NCBI RefSeq assembly: GCF_018437505.1
Contig: NZ_CP072467.1
Coordinates: 868,001 to 932,000 of the forward strand
Length of the DNA stretch: 64,000 nt
Source of the DNA: Spiractinospora alimapuensis
Lineage (GTDB): Bacteria > Actinomycetota > Actinomycetes > Streptosporangiales > Streptosporangiaceae
Direction of reading: 5' to 3'
The position numbers and the translations under genes were made by a program. Below, in pieces: positions 43,287 to 53,372 of this stretch. The stretch's first letter is position 1. Each line of letters begins with the position of its first letter. The notes beneath the pieces were generated by a model. The model was not told the DNA's origin. It did not search any database and saw nothing but the letters and a program-made list of their open reading frames with translations.

Positions 43287-46200
43287 ATGTCTGGCTCACG
43301 ATCCGCGCTGTCCTACGCCGAGGCGCTCCGGGTGCTCGGGGGCGGGGACTCGGCGGCCGCGGCGTTCGCGGAACGGGTCGCGGAGGGGGCGCTGGAACTG
43401 CTCGGGGTGCCCGGGTTGGGTGGGCTGCGGGGACTGATCGTCAAACACGGGCGGGAGCAGCTCGGCCGGCTCACGGGGACGCTCCGGGGCGCGGGGCGGT
43501 TGGACCGGTCCGACCGGCTCGCGGCGGCGCACGCGATCATCGTCGTCGAAGCGTACTTCGAGGCGTTGGCCGAGGACCCCCCGGAGGGGATCCCGATGGA
43601 GTTCTCCGCGGCGGAGAAGTCCGCGTTGGGCAGCGTGGAGTCCGTTCCGGACGGCCGTTCGGCATTGCTGCGCCAACTCGCCTCCGCCCCGATCCCCCTC
43701 CCGTCGCCCTCCCGTTCCCCGGAGGAGAACCGGCTCGCGGTCCAGGAGTATCTCGACACCACGTTGGTCGCGGCGACTCGCAGGTTCGTGCGGGGACTGG
43801 CGTGGTGGGACGAGGCGGACGAGACCCGTCGCGGCGCGTTGCTGGACGCGCTCGGTCGGGTCACCGGGCGGGCCATGACCCGCTACGCCGAGTCCTACCG
43901 ACAGCTCGTGGCCGAGCACGCGGAGTTCGCCGCGTGGAACGCGGGTGTCGAACACGCCGCGACGCGTCACCGGGTGGAAACCGGCCTCGCCCAGCTCGGC
44001 GGGTTGCTGGCCCGCATGAGCACCGGTCCCACCGCCGGCGAGCGCCGCTCCGTGCTCGCCGCCCGCCACCGCGCCGTCCTGACTCGCCCCATCCTGGACA
44101 CCCCCGAGATCCCGCGCGGGTTCGTCCTGCCGACGTTGGAGGAGAGCTACATCAACCCCCGGGGGCGCGTGGGGCAGGCCGTCCGGGACGTGCAGCCCGG
44201 TTCGGACGCGTGGGCCGAGGACAGTCCGCTCCGGGACGACATCCAGTCCGTGTTGGCGGGGGAGCTCACCGGTCCCGACGCGGTCGACCGGCCGCTGGTG
44301 CTGCTGGGCCATCCGGGGTCGGGCAAGTCACTGCTCACCCAGGTGCTCGCGGCGCGGCTTCCGGCGGAGGACTTCCTTCCCATCCGGGTCACCCTGCGCG
44401 ACGTGCCGGCCGACGCACCGGTGCGGGAGCAGATCGAACACGCGCTGCGAGAGGCGATCGGGGAGCCGATGTCCTGGGCGGACGTCGCCCGCTCGGCGGA
44501 GGGGGCCCTTCCGGTCGTGCTGCTGGACGGTTTCGACGAGCTGCTCCAAGCCGCGGGGAAGGACCAGGGCGACTATCTGGAGCGGGTCCGGGAGTTCCAG
44601 CGTCGGGAGGCGGAACTGGGACGTCCCCTCGCCGCGGTGGTCACCTCCCGGACCGTGGTGGGCGATCGGGTGCGGTTCCCCGACCGGTGCCCCGTCATCC
44701 GACTGGAGCCCCTCACCAGTGCCCAGATTCGCCGTGGGCTCGCGGTGTGGAACGACGCGAACCCCACCGCCGACCCGCTGACGCTCGACCACCTGACCCC
44801 CGTTCGTGAGCTCGCCGAACAGCCCCTCATGTTGCAAATGCTGATGCTCTACGACGTGGAGGGCGCCGCGCTGCGCACGGGTACCGAACTCAGCCGTAGT
44901 GGCCTCTACACCGAGCTGCTGACCGCCTTCGCCGCGCGCGAGGTGCGCCGCGCTCACTCGCACCTGGTGGCCGCGGAGACCGCCCGAGCGGTCGAGGAGG
45001 AGCTGCGTCAGTTGGAGGTCGCCGCTCTCGGGATGTTCCTGCGCCAGGGACAGCGCATCACGGCCGACCAGTTGGACACCGATCTCGCCGCGCTCCGCGC
45101 CGAACCGCCCCAGCCGGCCCAGGCGGCCCAGGCGGCCCCGTCACCGACCGGAGGGGGCCCCGACGCGCGGCGCGTCCTCGGCCGCTTCTTCTTCGTCAAC
45201 GTCTCCCGGGCCAACGACCAGCACCACGAACGGTTGGTGTACGAGTTCCTGCACGCCACGTTCGGTGAGTTCCTCGTGGCACGGGCGGTCGTGAGCGCGG
45301 TCGTGGACCTGGCGACCGCCCGCGCGGAGTCGGCCCGGGGACGGCTCCCCACACCCCTGGACGACGGCCCGCTCTACGCGCTGTGCTCCTTCGGGGTACT
45401 GGCGCGCCGCTCCCCGGTCGTGGAGTTCGTGGAGGAACTCCTCGCGCATCGCTTCGGCTCCGCCCTGGTACGCCGGTCCGACGTCCACGCGCTGCTGGTG
45501 GAATTGTTCCGCGCCGCCCCCTACCCGCACCCGGCACGTTCCCGAGGCGGCTACGAGCCCATCCGACTGCCCGTCACCTCCCGACAGGCCCGCTATACCG
45601 CGAACCTGCTCTGCCTGCTGGTATTGGTGTCCCCGGAGCCGATCGACATCGCCGAGCTGTTCCCCGACGCCGAGGACTCCCGAGCAGCGTGGCGGGGGCA
45701 GGCGGGCCAGTGGCTGGACCTGCCCTGGGACGGCTGGCACGGCATGCTGGACACGGTCCGGCTGCGCCACACGGCCGCGGACGACGGCTCGTTGGTGAGC
45801 GTGGTGGAGCGAGAGCGCGGCGACCCGCTCAACGTCGGCGAGTGTCTGGGTCTGGAGATGAGGCACGCCGGCGACATCGACATCGTGGACCCACGCGCCA
45901 TCGAGGTCCCTGCGGCGGGAATCACCGGCCGGCTCCTGCGCTCGATCGCGCTGCGCGTCAACGGTACCGCCGCCCGCACCACACTGACGCTGCTGCCCTA
46001 TCTCCGCCACGTCTCCGACCTGCTCACCGAGTGGTTCGACGACGCCGTGGACGCGGGGGTCCTGTGGTCGCAGACCCACGACATCCTGGAGCTCCGACTC
46101 GCGCCTCCCAGCACCGACCCCCGGGGACGGCTCACCCGCTACGAGCGACTCCTGGCCACCCGTACCCTCGGTCGGATCGAACTGCTGACGCTGCGTCAGG

Positions 46201-46646
46201 CCACCGAGGACCTCGCGGTACTGAAACACCGACCGTCTCCTCCTCCGACCGGCGACACCGAGTCAACGATGGACACCGACCTCTACCGGAGTTTCCTTCG
46301 GTCGACGGTGCTGCGGTACCTGGACCAGCTCCACCGACGTGTCGAGGGTCCGGTCCTCCATCCTCGCGAGGTGCGCCCGGTGCTGGACCATCTCGCCTCC
46401 CACCTACCGCAGAAGGACTCCCCCGCCGTCCACCACGTGCGAGATCGCCTGGCGAAACAGGCGACACCCCCGCAGCGCCCCGCGCCCGTCGCGGCGGCGG
46501 GTGACACGCCCGGCCCCGGTGCCGGTCCACCGCGCGGCGCCACCGGCGGCGGGCGAGTGGATCCGACCCTCAGCCGGAGGAACGAGCACGCGCGCCAGTT
46601 CGGCTCCGGCGGCGGCACCAAGGGCCTACACGGAAGTGCCGGCTGA
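43287..46646 (+). CDS. NACHT-domain STAND NTPase, probable anti-phage sensor
   Basis: 1119 residues from ATG 43287 behind GGGGAGGA. The N-terminal helical domain (about 1-110: GVPGLGGLRGLIVKHGREQLGRL, AAAHAIIVVEAYFEAL) resembles the NACHT-associated N-terminal helical domains of actinobacteria. The NTPase core has Walker A LLGHPGSGKSLLTQVL near 341, Walker B VVLLDGFDEL near 410 and the VVTSRTV sensor near 450, followed by a winged-helix part (EQPLMLQMLMLYDVEG) and FLHATFGEFLVARAVV typical of NACHT. From about 700 to 1020 comes a long helical sensor region, and a Pro/Gly-rich tail. Bacterial NACHT proteins of this kind sense phage components and kill or arrest the cell. Its place next to two CRISPR arrays strengthens a defence role; the effector is not a recognisable enzyme domain. 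Confidence 0.85.
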   Translation: MSGSRSALSYAEALRVLGGGDSAAAAFAERVAEGALELLGVPGLGGLRGLIVKHGREQLGRLTGTLRGAGRLDRSDRLAAAHAIIVVEAYFEALAEDPPEGIPMEFSAAEKSALGSVESVPDGRSALLRQLASAPIPLPSPSRSPEENRLAVQEYLDTTLVAATRRFVRGLAWWDEADETRRGALLDALGRVTGRAMTRYAESYRQLVAEHAEFAAWNAGVEHAATRHRVETGLAQLGGLLARMSTGPTAGERRSVLAARHRAVLTRPILDTPEIPRGFVLPTLEESYINPRGRVGQAVRDVQPGSDAWAEDSPLRDDIQSVLAGELTGPDAVDRPLVLLGHPGSGKSLLTQVLAARLPAEDFLPIRVTLRDVPADAPVREQIEHALREAIGEPMSWADVARSAEGALPVVLLDGFDELLQAAGKDQGDYLERVREFQRREAELGRPLAAVVTSRTVVGDRVRFPDRCPVIRLEPLTSAQIRRGLAVWNDANPTADPLTLDHLTPVRELAEQPLMLQMLMLYDVEGAALRTGTELSRSGLYTELLTAFAAREVRRAHSHLVAAETARAVEEELRQLEVAALGMFLRQGQRITADQLDTDLAALRAEPPQPAQAAQAAPSPTGGGPDARRVLGRFFFVNVSRANDQHHERLVYEFLHATFGEFLVARAVVSAVVDLATARAESARGRLPTPLDDGPLYALCSFGVLARRSPVVEFVEELLAHRFGSALVRRSDVHALLVELFRAAPYPHPARSRGGYEPIRLPVTSRQARYTANLLCLLVLVSPEPIDIAELFPDAEDSRAAWRGQAGQWLDLPWDGWHGMLDTVRLRHTAADDGSLVSVVERERGDPLNVGECLGLEMRHAGDIDIVDPRAIEVPAAGITGRLLRSIALRVNGTAARTTLTLLPYLRHVSDLLTEWFDDAVDAGVLWSQTHDILELRLAPPSTDPRGRLTRYERLLATRTLGRIELLTLRQATEDLAVLKHRPSPPPTGDTESTMDTDLYRSFLRSTVLRYLDQLHRRVEGPVLHPREVRPVLDHLASHLPQKDSPAVHHVRDRLAKQATPPQRPAPVAAAGDTPGPGAGPPRGATGGGRVDPTLSRRNEHARQFGSGGGTKGLHGSAG

Positions 46647-46741
46647 CGGACGCCAACCGCTCTACTCTGGGACAACCGCGGCGACGCCACACGCGGACGC
46701 CGCGGCGTGGCCGGCGTGGCGCACGGACCAATCCGACATCA

Positions 46742-47650
46742 ATGCCAAAATCGTTCACGATGACGCAACAGCCCTACATTCTGGTGGTCAACTCCCGGGT
46801 TGTGCACCGCCCCCTGTTCCTGATCGGGGCACCGCACTCGGGAGTCGAGGTACTGGCCCGCGCCCTGGGCCACTGCGCGGGTCTCTACCTCACGTCCGGT
46901 CGACCCGCCGTGCTGCAGGCGATCTACGCCCTGGCCCGCCGCCCCTCGATCACGCACGGGCGCGCGGCGGGCACCGCCGCCATGTTGCGGGACGCCTTCG
47001 CCACGGCGTGGCAGCTCACCACCGACAGTTGCCCGGACTGCTCGCCCCGGGCGCGACCCGGCACCGCACCGTGGGACGTCGACGCCACCCTGTGCCGGCA
47101 TGGGCGCGGGATGGAGGCGTTCGGTGACGCCAGCCCGGACCTGCTGTACTCGGCCGAGGCCCTCGCGCTGACCTTTCCCGACGCCCGCTTCGTCCAGGTG
47201 ATCCGCGACGGGCGGGACGCCGTCGCCTCGATGCTGGGCGACAGCCAGATGATGTCGTGGTTCCGTACCGACGTCGTGGCTCGGCTGGACGAACTCCCCC
47301 ACCCGTTCTTCGGGATCGAGACCGAGGAGGACAAGGCGGGTTACGGAGAGCTGTCCAACGCCGCGCGGTGCGCCCTGCGCTGGCGCAGCGCGATCCGCCT
47401 CTCCGCCCGGCTGCGCAGTGAGCTGGCCGAGGACCGGATGATCACGATCCGCTACGAGGAGATCCCGGGCAACGAGGTCGCGGTCGCGGAGCGACTGACG
47501 AGCTTCGTCGGGCGGGGGGTCTCCGCCTCGGAGCTCATGACCGACACCAGCTACCGGATCGGCATGTGGCGACGCGGACTCGACCGAGATCAGTACGCCC
47601 ATGTCCGCACCACCGCGGGGACGGAACTCGCGCGGCTCGGCTACACCTGA
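46742..47650 (+). CDS. sulfotransferase family protein
   Basis: 302 residues from ATG 46742 (other starts at 46760 or 46784 are possible; none has a good ribosome site). The P-loop-like PAPS site reads FLIGAPHSGVEVLARALG near residue 28 and the 3'-phosphate site VIRDGRDAVASMLGD near 157, both typical of bacterial carbohydrate or small-molecule sulfotransferases; YEEI in the later part supports this. The acceptor is not known. It stands between the NACHT gene and the phosphonate genes and may modify the same glycan, but no operon link is visible. Confidence 0.78.
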   Translation: MPKSFTMTQQPYILVVNSRVVHRPLFLIGAPHSGVEVLARALGHCAGLYLTSGRPAVLQAIYALARRPSITHGRAAGTAAMLRDAFATAWQLTTDSCPDCSPRARPGTAPWDVDATLCRHGRGMEAFGDASPDLLYSAEALALTFPDARFVQVIRDGRDAVASMLGDSQMMSWFRTDVVARLDELPHPFFGIETEEDKAGYGELSNAARCALRWRSAIRLSARLRSELAEDRMITIRYEEIPGNEVAVAERLTSFVGRGVSASELMTDTSYRIGMWRRGLDRDQYAHVRTTAGTELARLGYT

Positions 47651-47785
47651 GAACAGCACGTCACGGGGTCGCGGGTGCCGACGGTGACGCACCGGACCAA
47701 CAAGCTGGAATTCCAGCGTGGCTCCGGCCCGCCCCTCGGCACTCTGGACGGATGCATACTCGCGTCGACGAGAGGACGGGCATCC

Positions 47786-48166
47786 GTGATCCCCCACACA
47801 TCCCTCACTCACGCCCAACCGCCCCGACCCCACCCCGCGATCGTCGTCTCCTCTCCCCCGTCGGCCCCACTGTCCCATTTCGGCCAACTCGCCCAGGCGG
47901 TCGCCGAGACCCTCGCGACTCGACGCGACCCCCGTCAACTCCATCCCCTGATGACACCGGCCGCGTTCGAGTGTCTCCAGGACAACATCGGCGTCTACGG
48001 TTGGCGCACCACACCACGCCTACGGCGTCTGCGCTCCCTCTCCCCCCGCCCAGGCGCCCTCGAGGTCTGCGCCGTCGTGCAGTGCGGCGGACGGGTCCGG
48101 GCGCTCGCCCTGCGCTTCGAGGGTGTCGAGCGGGCCTGGCTCTGCTGCTACCTACGCACCGCCTGA
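47786..48166 (+). CDS. Rv3235-family protein
   Basis: 126 residues from GTG 47786 (GAGAGGACGGG upstream); the longer frame from 47675 is unlike the family. The conserved C-terminal domain reads FGQLAQAVAETLATRRDPRQLHPLM, RLRRLRSLSPRPGALEVCAVVQCGGRVRALALRFEGVE, WLCCYLRTA. Members are small, widely conserved in actinobacteria and of unknown function. Upstream residues are Pro/His-rich and probably disordered. Confidence 0.7.
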   Translation: MIPHTSLTHAQPPRPHPAIVVSSPPSAPLSHFGQLAQAVAETLATRRDPRQLHPLMTPAAFECLQDNIGVYGWRTTPRLRRLRSLSPRPGALEVCAVVQCGGRVRALALRFEGVERAWLCCYLRTA

Positions 48167-48203
48167 CGACCGGCTCATGATCGTCACCAGTAGGATGATC
48201 CGC

Positions 48204-48365
48204 ATGGGTGAAATCGGACTCTTCGAACTTGTCCTGCTGGTGGCGATGCTGGCGGCCCCGCTCGCCATCCTCGGCGCGGCCGTCGTCTACGTCGTGCGCG
48301 TCGCCCGGCTGGGACCCGCGGAAACACTCAACCGCGCGACGCGCCGCAGAAATCTCCCGCAGTAA
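48204..48365 (+). CDS. short single-span membrane protein
   Basis: 53 residues from ATG 48204 (or three residues longer from 48195). One transmembrane helix (LLVAMLAAPLAILGAAVVYVVRVA) and a basic tail ending RRRNLPQ. Position is just before the phosphonate genes. No known family. Confidence 0.5.
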   Translation: MGEIGLFELVLLVAMLAAPLAILGAAVVYVVRVARLGPAETLNRATRRRNLPQ

Positions 48366-48533
48366 TCAACCGACTACTTTTCGCACGCACACCGCATCTC
48401 CGTTCCCAGACTTCTCAGTTTCGAACAAAGAAACCACCAAGGACGTAACGATTCGTTCAACATCGGTACGAGTTGCGTTCCAGCTCCTTTAACCCGATGC
48501 TAGATTCGATGCGTCCCCAACGAACGCCTCGGC

Positions 48534-50843
48534 GTGCAGGGTGATCAAAGCCGCGCCGGCCGACCTCGGTTAATCCGCGGCACCACGACAGAAGCCAGAT
48601 TCCTTTCTGGAGTAGACTTGACCCGCCCTGCGACCTTCGTGGCTCGACGCTCCGCCGCTGTTTGTCGGTTACTTCGCTGCTGGCCTGCGGCTGAATACAT
48701 TTATCAGACCGCAATTCACCGTGGCGCGGCCGACGCTGGATTGCATTTCCGACTGGGGCAGGTTCGCGAACACCGCGGAAATCCCGCAGGCGCGCTCGAC
48801 GCCTATACGACGGCAATTCAGCTCGACTCCTCCGCCGCGATCCACCATTTCCGTATGGGGCGCGCGCTGGAACAGCTCGACCGACTCGCCGAGGCCGAAG
48901 AGGCTTATGCGGAGGCGCTGCTGCGGGATTCCGCCGACACCGTGGCCCTGCGTCAGCGCGCGAAACTCCGGGAGAAGCGGAAGAATTTCCAGGCCGCCGC
49001 CGAGGACTACGAGCGGGCGCTGGAACTGGCGCCGCACCGCAAGGACCTGCACCTCGCCCTGGCCAACGCGCTGGAGAAGGCCTGCGCGCCGTTGCGCGCC
49101 GTCGACGTCTACTCCGGACTGCGCGAACGCTTCGGGGACGACGCCAAGGTGCGCCGCAAACTCGCGATCGCCTACGACAAGTCCGGTGACTGGCAGGCGG
49201 CGCGCGACATGCTCAGTCACGTCATCGCCGAACGCCCCGCGGACAGGGACGCGCACTACCGGCTCGCCGGCGTCATCGACCGGTTGGGGCGGATCCCGTT
49301 CGTACTGCGGGAAGGTGAGGTCCTCCACGTCACCTCCTCCGAACCGGACGACCTGGGCAGCCGGGCGATGTCCCACTTCGAGACCTCGCTGGCGGGGCAG
49401 CCCAAGAAGGTGACCTGGCTACACCGGGCCGCGGCCCGTCTGGCCCGGCGCAAGACGCTGTACAAGGTCGCCATGCGGGTCCCCATCGTGGCGACGCGCC
49501 TGCACCGTCGTGTGTCCCGCCCGGAGACCCGGTTGCGGCGGCTGTACGAGCTCGGCCAGATGTACGAGCGTGCGGGGAAGCTCGCGGAGGCGGCGCGGCA
49601 CTACCGGTCCGCCGTGGCCGGCCTGGAGAGCGTCGACGCCATCTGGGTGCACAAGGCCGAGCCGGCGTGGCGGTTCCGCCTGGCCTACGTCGAGACGCGG
49701 CTGGGGGCCAACCTCGCCGAGGCAACGGCCGACGACGCCGCGCCCGACGCCGACGACGCCCGGCTCCTGCGTGAGGCCCACCCCGACACCGAGGCCTCCT
49801 CGATGTTGGTACGCGGACAGCAGCCGGGCGGCTTCTTCGACGCCACGATCGTGGACGTCGGCCTGCGGGTCGAGGGTTTCCTGCTGCCGACCGACGGTGA
49901 CGACACGGTCGACATCCACCTCGACGGCGCGCCGGTGAAGAGTGTCGCCACCAACCCCAAGGCGTGGCTGCGTCCCTTCAGTTTCGACCTGTCCCACAAG
50001 GTCCTGGCCCAACTGCCCACGACGTCGCGCCTCACCCTGTCCTGCGGTGACCGCCCACTGGTCAGCACCCGGGGCAGCACGGTCATGGCGTTGACCGTGC
50101 CCGACGGCTCCAGTCGCCTCCCCGAACTGATGGACGCCGGCTACACCATCAGCAAGAAGGGTGTGCTGGCCGCCCCGCCGGAGGAGATCTCCGACCGGCA
50201 GCTCCGGTACCTCAAGTCCTACGGCGAGGCCAAGGACAAGTTCGAGGAGGTTCTGGGCAAGAAACTGTTCCTGCTGTACGGGACGCTGCTGGGCTGCTAC
50301 CGGGACCGGGCCTTCATCGCCGGGGACGACGACTTCGACGTCGCCTACATCTCCGACGCCACCGACCCGGTGGAGCTGAAGTCGGAACTGCAGGACCACG
50401 CTCTGGCGCTGCTGGCCGCCGGATACGACATCAGCATCACGGTCACCGGGCGCCTGTTCAAGGTTCGCCTGGGCCGGACCTGGCTGGACGTCAACGCGTT
50501 GTGGTTCTACGCCGACCGCGCCTGGGCGTTCGACGCCCACAACCTGAAGCGGTCACAGTTCGAACCGGTGTCCACCATGGAGTTCCTGGAACACGACGTC
50601 TACGTGCCGCGTGAGATCGAGGCGTTCCTGAGCGACAACTACGGCACCGACTGGCGTACACCCCAACCCGATTTTCGCTATTACCGCAGTGAAGAGGACC
50701 GTCGGATCCTGCGCCGTTCCTGGCTCACGCCCAGTGAGGCCCGGGAGTTCGCCCGCCTGTGCGCTCTGGAGCAGAGCCGCAACCCACGGGCCGGAACCTT
50801 CGTCGGTATCGGTGACCCCGCCGACACCGGGTTCAGCGTCTAG
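48534..50843 (+). CDS. TPR-LicD-type phosphotransferase, first gene of the phosphonate cluster
   Basis: About 769 residues. LicD proteins transfer phosphocholine or similar phospho-groups from a CDP or CMP donor to sugars. Residues about 55-260 contain several TPR units (AGLHFRLGQVREHRGNPAGALDAY, AIHHFRMGRALEQLDRLAEAEEAY, DLHLALANALEKA); a middle beta-rich part follows; the LicD-like nucleotidyltransferase core is near 575-605 (LFLLYGTLLGCYRDRAFIAGDDDFDVAYI), with the Asp residues that bind metal. GTG 48534 is only one choice; TTG 48618 after GGAG is another. The gene is 82 bases before pepM and directs the phosphonate to a polymer in my reading. Its N-terminal part is AT-richer than the rest. 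Confidence 0.75.
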   Translation: MQGDQSRAGRPRLIRGTTTEARFLSGVDLTRPATFVARRSAAVCRLLRCWPAAEYIYQTAIHRGAADAGLHFRLGQVREHRGNPAGALDAYTTAIQLDSSAAIHHFRMGRALEQLDRLAEAEEAYAEALLRDSADTVALRQRAKLREKRKNFQAAAEDYERALELAPHRKDLHLALANALEKACAPLRAVDVYSGLRERFGDDAKVRRKLAIAYDKSGDWQAARDMLSHVIAERPADRDAHYRLAGVIDRLGRIPFVLREGEVLHVTSSEPDDLGSRAMSHFETSLAGQPKKVTWLHRAAARLARRKTLYKVAMRVPIVATRLHRRVSRPETRLRRLYELGQMYERAGKLAEAARHYRSAVAGLESVDAIWVHKAEPAWRFRLAYVETRLGANLAEATADDAAPDADDARLLREAHPDTEASSMLVRGQQPGGFFDATIVDVGLRVEGFLLPTDGDDTVDIHLDGAPVKSVATNPKAWLRPFSFDLSHKVLAQLPTTSRLTLSCGDRPLVSTRGSTVMALTVPDGSSRLPELMDAGYTISKKGVLAAPPEEISDRQLRYLKSYGEAKDKFEEVLGKKLFLLYGTLLGCYRDRAFIAGDDDFDVAYISDATDPVELKSELQDHALALLAAGYDISITVTGRLFKVRLGRTWLDVNALWFYADRAWAFDAHNLKRSQFEPVSTMEFLEHDVYVPREIEAFLSDNYGTDWRTPQPDFRYYRSEEDRRILRRSWLTPSEAREFARLCALEQSRNPRAGTFVGIGDPADTGFSV

Positions 50844-50925
50844 GAACCGTTTCCCCCTCTCCCCCATTCCCGTCGTGACGTGACCACGTGGCGGCGGGAC
50901 AACCGGATATTTGGAGTGCAAGGAC

Positions 50926-52239
50926 ATGACAGAGCGACCGCAGGTCTACGTGGGCATGAGCGCAGACCTCATCCACCCGGGGCACATCAACATTCTGCGC
51001 GAGGCGAGCCAGCTCGGGGACGTCACCATCGGGCTCCTCACCGACGCCGCGATCGCCAGCTACAAGCGTCTCCCCCACATGTCCTACGAGCAGCGCAAGA
51101 CCGTGGTGGAGAACCTCGCCGGGGTCACCCGGGTCGTCGCCCAGGAGACGTTGGACTACGTCCCCAACCTGGAGAGCCTGCGTCCCGACTTCGTCGTGCA
51201 CGGCGACGACTGGAAGTCCGGGGTCCAGGAGCGCACCCGTGAGCGCGTGATCTCCGCCCTGGACCAGTGGGGCGGCAAGCTCGTCGAGGTCCCCTACACC
51301 CCGGGCATCTCCTCCACCCAGCTCAACTCCTCGGTCAAGCAGGTCGGCACCACGCCGGACGTGCGGCTCACTCGCCTGCGCCGGCTGCTCGACGCCAAGC
51401 CGATCACCCGCATCATCGAGGCGCACAGCGGCCTCACCGGGCTGATCATCGAGAGCACGAGCGTCAAGCGTGAGGACGGCAGCACCGTCGAGTTCGACGG
51501 CATGTGGTCCTCCTCCCTCACCGACTCCACCGCGCGCGGCAAGCCCGACATCGAGGCCGTGGACATCTCCTCCCGGCTGCAGATGGTCAACGAGCTGTTC
51601 GAGGTCACCACCAAGCCGCTGGTGTTCGACGGCGACACGGGGGGCAAGCCCGAACACTTCCCCTTCACCGTGCGCTCGTTGGAGCGGCTCGGCGTGTCCG
51701 CGGTCATCATCGAGGACAAGGAGGGGCTCAAGCGCAACTCCCTGTACGGAACGGACGTCGCCCAGACCCAGTCCAGCATCGAGGACTTCTCCAACCGCAT
51801 CGCGATCGGCAAGAAAGCCCAGATCACCGACGACTTCATGATCATCGCCCGGATCGAGAGCCTGATCCTGGAGAAGGGCATGGAGGACGCGGTCGCGCGC
51901 GCCGAGGCCTACATCGACGCCGGCGCCGACGGCATCATGATCCACAGCCGGCAGAAGACGCCCGACGAGGTCTTCGAGTTCTGCTCCCGCTTCAACAAGC
52001 TGCCCCGCCGCGTGCCGCTGATCGTGGTTCCCACCAGCTACCACCAGGTCACCGAGGCCGAGCTCGTCGACCACGGCGTGAACCTCGTGATCTACGCCAA
52101 CCACATGCTGCGTGCCGCCTACCCGCAGATGGCGAAGGTGGCCACGACGATCCTGGAGCACGGCCGCGCCTACGAAGCCGACCCGATGCTCGCCCCGATC
52201 AAGGACGCCCTCGCGATCGTTCCGGCGAACGAGTCATGA
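50926..52239 (+). CDS. pepM: nucleotidyltransferase-PEP phosphomutase fusion
   Basis: 437 residues from ATG 50926. Residues 1-130 form a CTP-type nucleotidyltransferase ([18 protein letters not shown] with HPGH at about 17-20, [13 protein letters not shown]). Residues about 150-437 form PEP mutase, which rearranges PEP to phosphonopyruvate; the family-defining [10 protein letters not shown] is near 262 and [13 protein letters not shown] and [15 protein letters not shown] follow. The fusion joins the first step of phosphonate synthesis to activation of a phosphonate as a CMP-ester. Overlaps the decarboxylase gene by ATGA. Confidence 0.93.
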   Translation: MTERPQVYVGMSADLIHPGHINILREASQLGDVTIGLLTDAAIASYKRLPHMSYEQRKTVVENLAGVTRVVAQETLDYVPNLESLRPDFVVHGDDWKSGVQERTRERVISALDQWGGKLVEVPYTPGISSTQLNSSVKQVGTTPDVRLTRLRRLLDAKPITRIIEAHSGLTGLIIESTSVKREDGSTVEFDGMWSSSLTDSTARGKPDIEAVDISSRLQMVNELFEVTTKPLVFDGDTGGKPEHFPFTVRSLERLGVSAVIIEDKEGLKRNSLYGTDVAQTQSSIEDFSNRIAIGKKAQITDDFMIIARIESLILEKGMEDAVARAEAYIDAGADGIMIHSRQKTPDEVFEFCSRFNKLPRRVPLIVVPTSYHQVTEAELVDHGVNLVIYANHMLRAAYPQMAKVATTILEHGRAYEADPMLAPIKDALAIVPANES

Positions 52240-53372
52240 TCGCGCCCAAGGAGTTCACCCAGGTCTGTGAGGAGCAGGGCATCACGCTCTTCACGGGCGT
52301 GCCCGACAGCCTGCTGAAGAATCTGTGCTCGCACGTGATGGCGGAGCTGCCCCGGGACCGGCACATCGTCGCCGCCAACGAGGGCGGTGCCGTCGGCATC
52401 GCCATGGGCCACTACCTGCGCACCGGCAAGCCGGCCCTGGTCTACCTGCAGAACTCGGGGTTCGGCAACATCGTCAACCCGCTGCTCTCGCTCGCCGACC
52501 CCGACGTGTACGGCGTGCCGATGCTGGTCGTCATCGGGTGGCGCGGCCAGCCGGGTGTGAAGGACGAGCCGCAGCACGTGAAGCAGGGCCGGATCATGGA
52601 GGCCGCGCTGGACGCGCTGGAGGTCCCGTGGTCGGTGCTCCCGAAGGACCCCGAGGACGCCGCGACGGCCGTCCGCCGGGCCGTGTCCGCGGCGGTGGAG
52701 CAGGGCGGCCCGTCGGTGCTCCTGGTGGAGAAGGGCACGTTCTCCGACGCCGCGACGTCGCAGGAGGCCCCCGCCTCGACGCTGCCCAGCCGGGAGGACG
52801 CCCTGATCGCCCTGGCGGACGCCGTGGGCGACCAGTCGGCCATCGTCTCGACGACGGGCATGCTCAGCCGGGAACTGTTCGAGTACCGCGAGCGCAGCGG
52901 CACCGACGGCAGTCGTGACTTCCTCACCGTGGGAGGTATGGGGCACGCCAGCGCCATCGCGTTCGGCCTGACGACCGGTGGCGACGACGAGGTCTGGTGC
53001 TTCGACGGCGACGGCGCGCTGCTCATGCACCTGGGCGGACTCGCGGTCATCGCCGACCACGCGCCGGACCGCTTCTTCCACGTCGTGTTCAACAACGGCG
53101 TCCACGACAGCGTCGGCGGTCAGCCGACCTCGATGGACGTCGTGGACACCGCGGCCACCGCGAAGGCGCTCGGGTACCGCTACGCCGCGTCGGTGAGCGA
53201 CCTGGCGGAGCTTCCCGACCGGGTCGCCGAGCTGCGAGCCCAGGGCGGCCCGAGCCTGCTTGAGCTGCGGGTGCGCCCCGGGAACCGGGCCGACATCGGG
53301 CGCCCCACCCGGACCCCACAGGAGAGCCGCGAGGCGTTCATGGCCGCACTCGGTGGAGGTGCCTCGGAATGA
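52236..53372 (+). CDS. ppd: phosphonopyruvate decarboxylase
   Basis: 378 residues. Thiamine-diphosphate enzyme that removes CO2 from phosphonopyruvate, giving phosphonoacetaldehyde and pulling the unfavourable mutase step. Signals are [12 protein letters not shown] at the start, [13 protein letters not shown] (the catalytic Glu region), [14 protein letters not shown], and the TPP/Mg motif [13 protein letters not shown] ending [12 protein letters not shown] near residue 290. Start ATG overlaps the pepM stop, and its own stop overlaps the dehydrogenase start, so the three enzymes are made as a unit. Confidence 0.95.
   Translation: MIAPKEFTQVCEEQGITLFTGVPDSLLKNLCSHVMAELPRDRHIVAANEGGAVGIAMGHYLRTGKPALVYLQNSGFGNIVNPLLSLADPDVYGVPMLVVIGWRGQPGVKDEPQHVKQGRIMEAALDALEVPWSVLPKDPEDAATAVRRAVSAAVEQGGPSVLLVEKGTFSDAATSQEAPASTLPSREDALIALADAVGDQSAIVSTTGMLSRELFEYRERSGTDGSRDFLTVGGMGHASAIAFGLTTGGDDEVWCFDGDGALLMHLGGLAVIADHAPDRFFHVVFNNGVHDSVGGQPTSMDVVDTAATAKALGYRYAASVSDLAELPDRVAELRAQGGPSLLELRVRPGNRADIGRPTRTPQESREAFMAALGGGASE

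Noticed and set aside
46742-47650. Sulfotransferase as part of a defence system with NACHT
   Set aside because: No overlap or shared short gap with the NACHT gene and typical metabolic motifs; metabolic or glycan role is simpler.
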